Assembly: GCA_033720735.1 (NCBI GenBank)
Contig: JAWWBX010000322.1
Coordinates: 1 to 5,096, forward strand
From: B8-G4 sp033720735
GTDB taxonomy: Bacteria; Bacteroidota; Bacteroidia; Chitinophagales; Saprospiraceae
Length of the DNA stretch: 5,096 bases
Reading direction: 5' to 3'
The notes below the pieces were generated by a model, which did no database searches, was not told the origin of the DNA, and saw only the letters and a program-made list of their open reading frames with translations. The translations under genes and the position numbers were made by a program. Each line of letters opens with the position of its first letter. Position 1 is the stretch's first letter. Positions 1 through 5,096 of the stretch are shown here, one piece after another.

Positions 1-714
1 CCCCGACTGACTGATCACCTTGCAGGGCGCCGTCAAAGAGACTTCGTCATACCCGTCGAGTGAGTGCACGATGCGATATGACCGGTCGGTCTCTTCAAAA
101 ATGTGCTGATACAGGCGGGCGAGGCGCAGGTTGAACACCCCGACCAGCTGGCATGGCGGCTGCGCCGGATTGACCAGCGGACCGAGCATGTTGAAGAATG
201 TTTTGACTCCCAATTCTTTGCGTATCCCGGAGACGGCCTTGAGCGCGGGATGAAAGAGCGGGGCGTGCAAAAACACAAAATTGAACTTGTCGAGCTGGCG
301 CAGTACCTCTTCCTGGCTCGTCGGGAAACGATACCCCAGATGATCCATAACATTGGACGATCCGCAGATCGATGATACGCCGTAGTTGCCGTGTTTGGTG
401 ACGGGTATACCCGCACCGGCCACCACGAAGGATGCGCAGGTGGAGATATTGAAGGTATTCTTCCCGTCACCACCGGTCCCGCAGAGATCAATGGAGGTGC
501 GTCCGTCAAGCTCGACCGGGGTGCAAAGCTGAAGCAACGCGTCCCTGAAACCTGCCAGTTCTTCGACTGTCACACTGCGCATGAGGTACACGGTGACAAA
601 GGCAGCAACCTGGGCCGGGGCATACCCCCCCTGCGCAATATTGATCAGGATTTCCGTAGCCTGTGCCCGGTCGAGATGCTGATGCTCAAACAACTGGTTG
701 AGAATATCTTTCAT
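1..714 (-). CDS. trpD: Anthranilate phosphoribosyltransferase TrpD, partial (C-terminus outside window)
   Basis: TrpD transfers the phosphoribosyl group of PRPP to anthranilate, the second committed step of tryptophan synthesis, in the cytoplasm. I translated 238 codons with no stop; the frame runs off the window at base 1. The family is usually about 330-345 residues, so roughly 90-100 are missing. Visible motifs are the PRPP-binding glycine loop GTGGDGKNTFNIS (residues 79-91), KHGNYGVSS (107-115, more often KHGNRAVSS), GIRKELGVKTFFNMLGPLVNP (163-183, with Arg165), and LDGYDE (219-224), whose Asp-Glu pair binds metal in this family. The N-terminal part (1-70) fits the helical anthranilate-binding domain. 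The start is fixed by an ATGA overlap with the trpG stop, which suggests translational coupling. No Shine-Dalgarno site is needed or seen. The motif wording is that of Bacteroidota TrpD. Identity is very secure. Confidence 0.97.
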   Translation of the reverse strand, partial: MKDILNQLFEHQHLDRAQATEILINIAQGGYAPAQVAAFVTVYLMRSVTVEELAGFRDALLQLCTPVELDGRTSIDLCGTGGDGKNTFNISTCASFVVAGAGIPVTKHGNYGVSSICGSSNVMDHLGYRFPTSQEEVLRQLDKFNFVFLHAPLFHPALKAVSGIRKELGVKTFFNMLGPLVNPAQPPCQLVGVFNLRLARLYQHIFEETDRSYRIVHSLDGYDEVSLTAPCKVISQSG

Positions 715-1286
715 GAGACGTGTTCAATGAAGTTTTTGATAAGCGCCGGCCCCAACGGCGTCATGATGGATTCCGGATGGAACTGTACACCGAAAAGGGG
801 ATATGCCGCATGTCGCACAGCCATGATCACCCCCTCGGCATCGGTGGCGGTTACCCGCAGATTTGCCGGCAGGCGGGCTGGATCGAGAGCCCAGGAGTGA
901 TATCGACCAGCCGCAAATTGGCCCGGCACTTTCCGAAAAAGTGGGTCCGAAGCGTCCTGGACATGGACCATTGTGGAGACCCCGTGGCAGACCTGCTCAA
1001 GATTGTAGAGCTCACCGCCGCAAACCAGCGCGAGGGCCTGCAAACCGAGGCATACGCCAAACATCGGCTTGGTTTCGGCATACCGCTCGATGAGTGACAT
1101 CATGATGCCGGCCTGGTCAGGCAATCCAGGGCCCGGGGAAAAAGCAAGTGCGTCAAATGGCGCAGCATCGTCAACGCTGATCGCATCATTACGCCGCACC
1201 ACGACTTCCACTTGCGCGCAGCCGGCAAAGGCAGCCACAAGATTGTAGGTGAATGAATCGTAGTTGTCAAGCAGGAGCAGCCTCAT
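711..1286 (-). CDS. trpG: Anthranilate synthase component II, glutamine amidotransferase TrpG
   Basis: TrpG hydrolyses glutamine and channels ammonia to TrpE for anthranilate synthesis. The 191-residue protein is a complete class I glutamine amidotransferase of normal length for a stand-alone subunit. It opens with LLLLDNYDSFTYNL (3-16), has the oxyanion segment SPGPGLP (50-56), the nucleophile elbow GVCLGLQAL with Cys79, the GRYHSW segment (127-132), and GVQFHPESI carrying His170 and Glu172, which complete the Cys-His-Glu triad. The segment GGELYNLEQVCHG (90-102) is typical of the TrpG/PabA branch. Sequence alone cannot exclude that it also serves a PabB, as amphibolic TrpG proteins do. The start codon lies inside the end of trpE (20-nt overlap) and the stop overlaps trpD by ATGA, so expression is probably coupled to both neighbours. 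It is not fused to TrpD as in some enterobacteria. Confidence 0.97.
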   Translation of the reverse strand: MRLLLLDNYDSFTYNLVAAFAGCAQVEVVVRRNDAISVDDAAPFDALAFSPGPGLPDQAGIMMSLIERYAETKPMFGVCLGLQALALVCGGELYNLEQVCHGVSTMVHVQDASDPLFRKVPGQFAAGRYHSWALDPARLPANLRVTATDAEGVIMAVRHAAYPLFGVQFHPESIMTPLGPALIKNFIEHVS

Positions 1287-2679
1287 GGATCGTCGTTTTG
1301 GCAGCTTCTTCGAGCGCTCTTACCAGCGCCTGCAGCTTGTGTTTGACTTCGGCATTCTCGCGCCCGGGATCAGACGACACCACAATGCCCGCGCCTGCCT
1401 GCATTGTCAGCGTATTGCCCTGACTCAGGAAGGAGCGGATCATAATGGCAGTATTCATGTTGTGATCCAGATCGAAGAAACCGATCGCGCCGCCATAGTA
1501 GCTGCGCCGTGTGGGTTCCCGTTCATGGATGATCTCCATGGCCCGGTACTTGGGTGCCCCGGAAAGGGTGCCTGCCGGGAAACAACCCGCAAAGGCATCA
1601 AGTGCGTGGATGCCGGGCCGCAGGTGTCCGCACACCTCGGAGATGATGTGCATGACGTGGCTATAGTGGTGGATCTCCCGGTAGGCAGCCACCTGCACAT
1701 TGTCTGCATGCCGGTTGAGGTCGTTCCTGGCAAGGTCCACGAGCATGGTATGCTCAGACAATTCCTTCTCGTCCTTCAGCAAGGCCGCTGCCGCCTGTTG
1801 ATCAGTCGCCTCGTCGCCGGTACGGCGGTATGTGCCGGCAATCGGATGAATGCGTGCCATCCCGTCGTGAATGACCAGTTGCGACTCAGGTGACGACCCG
1901 AAGAGTTGGTACTGGCCGTAGTCAAAGTAGAAGAGATAGGGCGAAGGATTGATGCGGCGTAATGCGCGGTACACATTGAAGTTGTCTCCGCGGAAATCCT
2001 GGTCAAAGCGCCGTGACAGTACCACCTGGAAAACATCCCCTTGTTGGCAGTGTTCTTTCCCCTTGCGTACGTGCGACATATACTCATCGTCGGTCATGTT
2101 GCTGCGCAAAGGGCCGGTGAGATGGAAGGGGGTATGCAGAATATCGGTCCGGTTGATGAGATTACGGATCAAAGGGATACCCGAGGGCTGGCCTGCCGGC
2201 TGATGCTCGATGATGTGGATCGACTGCCGGAAGTGGTCGAAGGCGATCACGTATCTGAAAAAGTCGAGAGCGATGTCGGGTATTTGTGCAGGACCCTTTC
2301 CTGACAAATCAATGGTCTCAAAGTATCTGACCGCATCGTACGCAAAATACCCGAAGTAGCCTGTGACGGGCAAGGCATCAGGTTTGCTGCCCGTGCATGA
2401 GATCTGGCTGGCGGCCTCTTTGATAGCCTCCAGCATCTCCCGGACGGGGACGATCCGCTGCCGGGTGTCTTCCGGCCCTGAAACGGTCAATCGGTCACCG
2501 CTAACCCTGATGGAGTGAAGGGCATCGCAACAGATATAGGAATGGCTGTTGTCTGCACTGCGGAAGTCATTGCTCTCGAGCAACACCACCCGCTCGAAAT
2601 GATCACGCAGCTTCAGGTAGATGGAGATCGGTGTATCCAGATCGGCCAATTGGCTCTCGCGGTTGTACGCACAGGTCAT
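1267..2679 (-). CDS. trpE: Anthranilate synthase component I TrpE
   Basis: TrpE converts chorismate plus ammonia (from TrpG) to anthranilate and pyruvate, the first committed step of tryptophan synthesis. The protein is 470 residues, normal for the Bacteroidota form. The N-terminal domain carries LLES (33-36), the conserved segment that forms part of the tryptophan feedback site in characterised TrpE proteins, and GYFGYFAYDAVRYFE (107-121). The C-terminal chorismate-binding domain has NPSPYLFYF (244-252), PIAGT (279-283), EHTMLVDLARND (309-320), HYSHVMHI (338-345), FPAGTLSGAPK (367-377), YYGGAIGFFD (394-403) and AGAGIVVSSDP (428-438). TrpE rather than PabB is favoured by LLES, the adjacent trpG and trpD, and the Trp leader peptide upstream. 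The ATG at 2679 sits 15 nt after the U tract of the attenuator. No Shine-Dalgarno site is visible before it, as is common in Bacteroidota. Feedback inhibition by tryptophan is expected from the motif, not shown. Confidence 0.97.
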   Translation of the reverse strand: MTCAYNRESQLADLDTPISIYLKLRDHFERVVLLESNDFRSADNSHSYICCDALHSIRVSGDRLTVSGPEDTRQRIVPVREMLEAIKEAASQISCTGSKPDALPVTGYFGYFAYDAVRYFETIDLSGKGPAQIPDIALDFFRYVIAFDHFRQSIHIIEHQPAGQPSGIPLIRNLINRTDILHTPFHLTGPLRSNMTDDEYMSHVRKGKEHCQQGDVFQVVLSRRFDQDFRGDNFNVYRALRRINPSPYLFYFDYGQYQLFGSSPESQLVIHDGMARIHPIAGTYRRTGDEATDQQAAAALLKDEKELSEHTMLVDLARNDLNRHADNVQVAAYREIHHYSHVMHIISEVCGHLRPGIHALDAFAGCFPAGTLSGAPKYRAMEIIHEREPTRRSYYGGAIGFFDLDHNMNTAIMIRSFLSQGNTLTMQAGAGIVVSSDPGRENAEVKHKLQALVRALEEAAKTTIHEAAPA

Positions 2680-2694
2680 AGACGCGGTATTGGT

Positions 2695-2730
2695 AAAAAA
2701 AAGAGGCTTACCGGTGAACGGTAAGCCTCT
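2695..2730 (-). terminator. trp attenuator: intrinsic terminator before trpE
   Basis: On the minus strand, AGAGGCTTACCG (2730-2719), loop TTCAC (2718-2714) and CGGTAAGCCTCT (2713-2702) form a perfect 12-bp stem. The run of T continues to 2695, giving eight U in the RNA, the first of them paired. The other strand has A residues on that side and no T run beyond the hairpin, so the terminator works only toward trpE. It lies between the Trp-rich leader peptide and the trpE start, where constitutive termination would silence the operon, so it is best read as a regulated attenuator. Confidence 0.95.
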
Positions 2731-2766
2731 CGATATCTTGTAGAATAGACAGGTTTAGCCCGTACC
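2713..2766 (-). promoter_or_regulatory. Proposed antiterminator helix of the trp leader
   Basis: Paired by eye on the minus-strand RNA. GGTACGG (2766-2760) pairs with CCGT (2721-2718) plus ACC (2715-2713), with a 2-nt bulge. Directly inside it, TAAACCTGTC (2757-2748) pairs with GAGAGGCTTA (2731-2722) at 8 of 10 positions. Together this gives about 15 pairs with two bulges and two mismatches around a 16-nt loop. The 3' arm uses the whole 5' arm of the terminator, its loop and its first closing base, so the two folds exclude each other. The 5' arm contains the leader stop codon (2757-2755). The pairing is seen directly; its role is inferred. Confidence 0.72.
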
Positions 2767-2817
2767 ACCTCCTCCCGGAGCCAGTTTGAGCCACCACCAA
2801 TTGCTATTCAGAAACAT
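2755..2817 (-). CDS. trpL: trp operon leader peptide (three consecutive Trp codons)
   Basis: This 20-codon reading frame begins MFLNSNWWWLKL, continues APGGGGTG and ends in TAA. Three TGG codons in a row (2799-2791) sit just before a strong terminator and trpE, the hallmark of a ribosome-mediated attenuator: the ribosome senses charged tRNA-Trp by stalling or passing here. The peptide itself probably has no function after synthesis. An in-frame ATG three codons upstream (2826-2824) would give a 23-residue version starting MTKM. I prefer 2817 because of the A-rich run before it, and because the predicted transcription start falls near 2826. No Shine-Dalgarno site is present. The glycine codons near the end create a G-rich tract. 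The peptide has little in common with enterobacterial TrpL beyond its tryptophans, so automated annotation would probably miss it. Confidence 0.92.
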   Translation of the reverse strand: MFLNSNWWWLKLAPGGGGTG

Positions 2818-2831
2818 TTTTGTCATCGCGG

Positions 2832-2862
2832 TAAAGATAGATACATCTTTTTCTTGTCCAAA
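2832..2862 (-). promoter_or_regulatory. Predicted trp operon promoter, Bacteroidota type
   Basis: On the minus strand TTTG (2862-2859) is followed after exactly 19 nt by TATCTTTA (2839-2832). This matches the Bacteroidota housekeeping consensus TTTG-N19-TAnnTTTG except for the last base. It begins 2 nt after the aroA stop codon and would start transcription around 2824-2828, leaving almost no 5' untranslated region before the leader peptide. No operator is evident, so attenuation may be the main control. Confidence 0.7.
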
Positions 2863-2864
2863 CA

Positions 2865-4124
2865 CTATGCCATCCTTTTGACCCCGCCGCCGATATCAAC
2901 CAGATCTTCAAAGAACCGGGGATACGATTTGTGCACGCATTCGGCTCCATTGATCGTGACCGGTGCACTTGCACGCAACGCTGCAGTTGCCAGAGCCATG
3001 GCGATCCGGTGATCGCCGTGTGCCTGCACATCGCCGCCCGATGGCTGCCCGCCTTTGATCATCATGGCATCGCCCTCTTTCCAGATCCCGATGCCCAACC
3101 TGGCGAACTCATCCCGCAAAGTGGTGAACCGATCACTTTCCTTGTGTGTCAGACGCGCAACACCATGCAACACACTCGTGCCCCGACAATGCGTGCACAG
3201 CGCTGCCAGCGGTGGGAACAAATCGGGGGCATGACTGATGTCCATCTCGATCGCCTCCAGATGTGATTGAATACAGCTGAGTGTCCCGTTCTGTATTTCA
3301 ACTCTGCCACCAGCAGCCCCGGCGGCCTCCAGGATCATCCTGTCTGCCTGCGTTGATGCCGGATCCAGCCCGGTGACCGTCACCCGGCCGGCAATGAGCC
3401 CCATCACGACAAAAAAAGCCATGCCGCTCCAGTCGCCCTCCACATGCATCTGTACCGGCTGGTAGGTCTGGTCACCCCGGATCTTGAATTTGCGGTAGTC
3501 CGTGTGCGTGACCTGAACGCCAAACCTCGCCATGGCCGACAATGTCAGATCGATATATGGCTTGCTTTGCAAATCGTGCACGGTCAGTTCCGAATCACCT
3601 GCCAGCAGGGGCAGCGTCATCAGCAGTCCACTCAGGAACTGGGAACTGATCGATCCGTCGACTTCCGCATGTCCGGAGACCAATGGTCCGTTTACGGTGA
3701 CCGGCAAGTGTCCTGCCGTGGAGGTAAAATGCCCGCCGAGGGCACGGATGGGATCGGCCATGAAATCGACAGGTCGCACGGCCAGTGAGCCCTGGCCGGT
3801 GAGGGTGACCGGTGTGTCGAACAACCCGGCGATCGCGGTATACATGCGCAGGCTGAACCCGGACTCGCCGCAATGCCAGGTGCGGTTATTCAGCCGTCTG
3901 CCCCCCGCAATGACCACACAATCGTCAAATCGTTCGACCCCGTTGCAGAACGCGCGGGCTACCTCCTGGGCCGCGCGCACGTCATCACTCATACCAGGAT
4001 GGTGCAGTATCGTCTCGCCTGAAGCCAGGGCTCCCAGGGCGATGGCACGCTGGGCATGGCTCTTGGAGGGATTGGCCCTTACAGTGCCTTCAACGGCCGA
4101 TGGTGTGATGGTGACCTGCTGCAT
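2865..4124 (-). CDS. aroA: 3-phosphoshikimate 1-carboxyvinyltransferase (EPSP synthase) AroA
   Basis: AroA joins phosphoenolpyruvate to shikimate-3-phosphate to make EPSP, the precursor of chorismate. With the ATG at 4124 it has 419 residues, close to the family norm. A TTG at 4136 extends the frame by four codons only, with an in-frame stop just above, so ATG is preferred. Visible motifs are PSKSHAQR (19-26, Lys21 equivalent to E. coli Lys22), CGESGFSLRM (85-94, replacing LGNAGTAMRP), RP (117-118), SSQFLSG (160-166), EGDWSG (229-234), PDLFP (300-304, Asp301 equivalent to catalytic Asp313), KESDR (328-332), GDHRIAMA (370-377) and KSYPRFF (399-405, Lys399 equivalent to Lys411). All main catalytic residues are present. 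The divergent 85-94 segment is as I know it from Bacteroidota enzymes. The trp promoter starts 2 nt after its stop, with no terminator between, so read-through into the trp leader is likely. Confidence 0.96.
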   Translation of the reverse strand: MQQVTITPSAVEGTVRANPSKSHAQRAIALGALASGETILHHPGMSDDVRAAQEVARAFCNGVERFDDCVVIAGGRRLNNRTWHCGESGFSLRMYTAIAGLFDTPVTLTGQGSLAVRPVDFMADPIRALGGHFTSTAGHLPVTVNGPLVSGHAEVDGSISSQFLSGLLMTLPLLAGDSELTVHDLQSKPYIDLTLSAMARFGVQVTHTDYRKFKIRGDQTYQPVQMHVEGDWSGMAFFVVMGLIAGRVTVTGLDPASTQADRMILEAAGAAGGRVEIQNGTLSCIQSHLEAIEMDISHAPDLFPPLAALCTHCRGTSVLHGVARLTHKESDRFTTLRDEFARLGIGIWKEGDAMMIKGGQPSGGDVQAHGDHRIAMALATAALRASAPVTINGAECVHKSYPRFFEDLVDIGGGVKRMA

Positions 4125-4206
4125 TGCTCTGCACAAAGGCGTTCAAGATATCACTCTGGTCACAATTGACTTTTCCAATACACTATCAATGCAACCTTTT
4201 GTCTGA

Positions 4207-4272
4207 GGGCAGGTGACCGGCGATCAACTGAGCTGATGGAAGCATCAACAATAAGAGCACGGGTGCCTGCCC
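4207..4272 (-). other. Possible structured RNA element between the reductase gene and aroA
   Basis: On the minus strand GGGCAGG (4272-4266) and CCTGCCC (4213-4207) form a perfect 7-bp inverted repeat. It encloses a 7-bp hairpin, GTTGATG-CTTC-CATCAGC (4249-4232, one G-U pair). A small GATC/GGTC hairpin may follow. No U tract follows, so this is not a clear terminator. The rest of the 165-nt gap shows no open frame and no promoter I would defend. It could be an aroA leader structure or chance. Confidence 0.3.
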
Positions 4273-4289
4273 ATCTTTTTAACTCCATC

Positions 4290-5096
4290 TCAGGGTACGT
4301 CCGCCCCGGTTGCTGCGACCCACAGCTTGAACCAGTCTTCGCGATCCATGCTCAGTGGACAGGCTTCGACGGCCGAGCGTATCCGCTCCACGCGGGCCGT
4401 GCCAATGAGCGGAACAGGCCTTGACGGGTGGCGCAACAACCAGGCCAGATAAAGTTGATCCAGCCGTTCAATGTCATAATGGCCCTGCAGCGCCCGGGCA
4501 GTGTCAGCGATCCTGGCCACGTGTGAAGAATCCGAGGCGGTAAACAGCTTGCCACTCCCAAACGGAGACCAAACCATGGGGCGCAACTGCAGAGCCAGTG
4601 CCTGGTCGAACGTGCCGTCGAGGAAGGGATCGAGGTGCAGCAAGCTCGCCTCTACCTGGTTGGTCGCCAGGTGATGATATTGATGGAGCAACCGAAACTG
4701 CGACGGCGTGAAGTTGGAAACACCAAAATGGCGCACCTTCCCTTGTTCCCTGAGCCGTGTAAAGGTCTCACTGATCTCCACCGGATCCATCAGTGGACTG
4801 GGTCTATGGATCAACAGCAAGTCCAGGTAGTCAGTCTGCAGAGCGCGCAATGATTGCTCAACGCTCCACGTGATGTGGGCAGCGCTGGTATCATAACTCT
4901 TCTGTGCATATGGCCGTCGTGGCGATGGCATCTTGATCCCGCACTTGGTCACCAATTGCAGCTGTCCGCGCGGGAGCCCACACTGCTGGAGAGCCGCTCC
5001 GAATTCTTCTTCAGTTGTGTGATCACCATAGATGTCGGCCAGGTCGAAGGTCGTGATGCCAAGCTCGAAACAATGCTGGATCAGGTCAGCCTGGTC
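4290..5096 (-). CDS. Aldo/keto reductase, YdhF-like oxidoreductase, partial (N-terminus outside window)
   Basis: An NAD(P)H-dependent oxidoreductase of the aldo/keto reductase superfamily, with a TIM-barrel fold, probably cytoplasmic. The visible 268 residues are in frame to the window edge; comparison from memory with E. coli YdhF (298 residues) suggests about 30 N-terminal residues are missing. The catalytic tetrad is present: Asp18 and Tyr23 in FDLADIYG, Lys51 in VTKCGI, and His97 in LLIHRP (numbered from the first visible residue). Other family marks are GKVRHFGVSNFTPSQF (119-134), ATNQVEAS (144-151), RPMVWSPFGSGKLF (172-185), the cofactor-end segment VPLIGTARVERIRSAVEA (228-245) and the C-terminal GADVP, like GYDVP in YdhF. 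The natural substrate is unknown. The ATG at 4955 is internal, since it would remove Asp, Tyr and Lys of the tetrad. A gap of 165 nt separates it from aroA, so co-transcription is uncertain. Confidence 0.92.
   Translation of the reverse strand, partial: DQADLIQHCFELGITTFDLADIYGDHTTEEEFGAALQQCGLPRGQLQLVTKCGIKMPSPRRPYAQKSYDTSAAHITWSVEQSLRALQTDYLDLLLIHRPSPLMDPVEISETFTRLREQGKVRHFGVSNFTPSQFRLLHQYHHLATNQVEASLLHLDPFLDGTFDQALALQLRPMVWSPFGSGKLFTASDSSHVARIADTARALQGHYDIERLDQLYLAWLLRHPSRPVPLIGTARVERIRSAVEACPLSMDREDWFKLWVAATGADVP

Noticed and set aside
391..900. A 169-codon plus-strand open frame across trpD and trpG
   Set aside because: It lies opposite two genes with intact, conserved motifs and shows no recognisable domain; it is an antisense shadow.
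1264..1893. A 209-codon plus-strand open frame opposite trpE
   Set aside because: It mirrors the codons of a strongly conserved catalytic domain on the other strand and has no family features of its own.
2695..2730. Reading the hairpin before trpE as a terminator of plus-strand transcription
   Set aside because: The T run exists only on the minus-strand side and no plus-strand gene precedes it.
2804..3031. A 75-codon minus-strand frame running from aroA into the trp leader
   Set aside because: It is out of frame with aroA and with the leader peptide, and covers the predicted promoter; no motif supports it.
4125..4136. TTG start at 4136 for aroA
   Set aside because: It adds only four residues outside the conserved fold, and the ATG at 4124 gives the usual N-terminus; an in-frame stop at 4145-4143 rules out longer forms.
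4125..4200. A promoter for aroA, for example TATCTTGA near 4149-4142
   Set aside because: No TTTG element lies at the right distance, so the match is too weak to list.
3532..4206. A 224-codon plus-strand open frame opposite aroA
   Set aside because: AroA has all its catalytic motifs in the minus strand; the plus-strand frame is low in recognisable content and is a by-product of GC-rich codons.

Overview
This window is most likely chromosomal DNA from a fairly GC-rich member of the Bacteroidota. The clues are the wording of the protein motifs (TrpD KHGNYGVSS; AroA CGESGFSLRM in place of GNAGTA; TrpE PIAGTYRRTGD), the lack of clear Shine-Dalgarno sites before most starts, and a promoter shaped like TTTG-N19-TAnnTTT. 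No tRNA, rRNA, insertion sequence, CRISPR array or phage gene was seen. All genes lie on the minus strand, so the biological order runs from high to low coordinates.

Layout in transcription order: (1) 5096-4290, an aldo/keto reductase of the YdhF type, cut at its N-terminus by the window edge; (2) 4289-4125, a 165-nt gap with a possible RNA fold but no convincing terminator or promoter; (3) 4124-2865, aroA, EPSP synthase of the shikimate pathway; (4) 2864-2680, a complete tryptophan-operon control region; (5) 2679-1267 trpE, 1286-711 trpG and 714-1 trpD (C-terminus outside the window). These three overlap one another and clearly form one operon that continues beyond base 1.

The main discovery is the control region. 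It holds a promoter directly after the aroA stop codon, a tiny leader-peptide gene of 20 codons with three consecutive Trp codons (2755-2817), and a perfect 12-bp terminator hairpin followed by a U tract just 15 nt before the trpE start. A 15-bp antiterminator helix, which I could pair by eye, excludes the terminator. The leader stop codon lies inside the 5' arm of that antiterminator. A ribosome that finishes the peptide would therefore cover that arm and let the terminator form, while a ribosome stalled at the Trp codons would leave it free. This is transcription attenuation by tryptophan.

Functionally, AroA makes EPSP, the immediate precursor of chorismate. TrpE and TrpG convert chorismate to anthranilate, and TrpD adds the phosphoribosyl group. 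The aldo/keto reductase has no evident link to this pathway. The pathway genes are standard; the interest lies mainly in the leader region and in the divergent glyphosate-contact segment of AroA.
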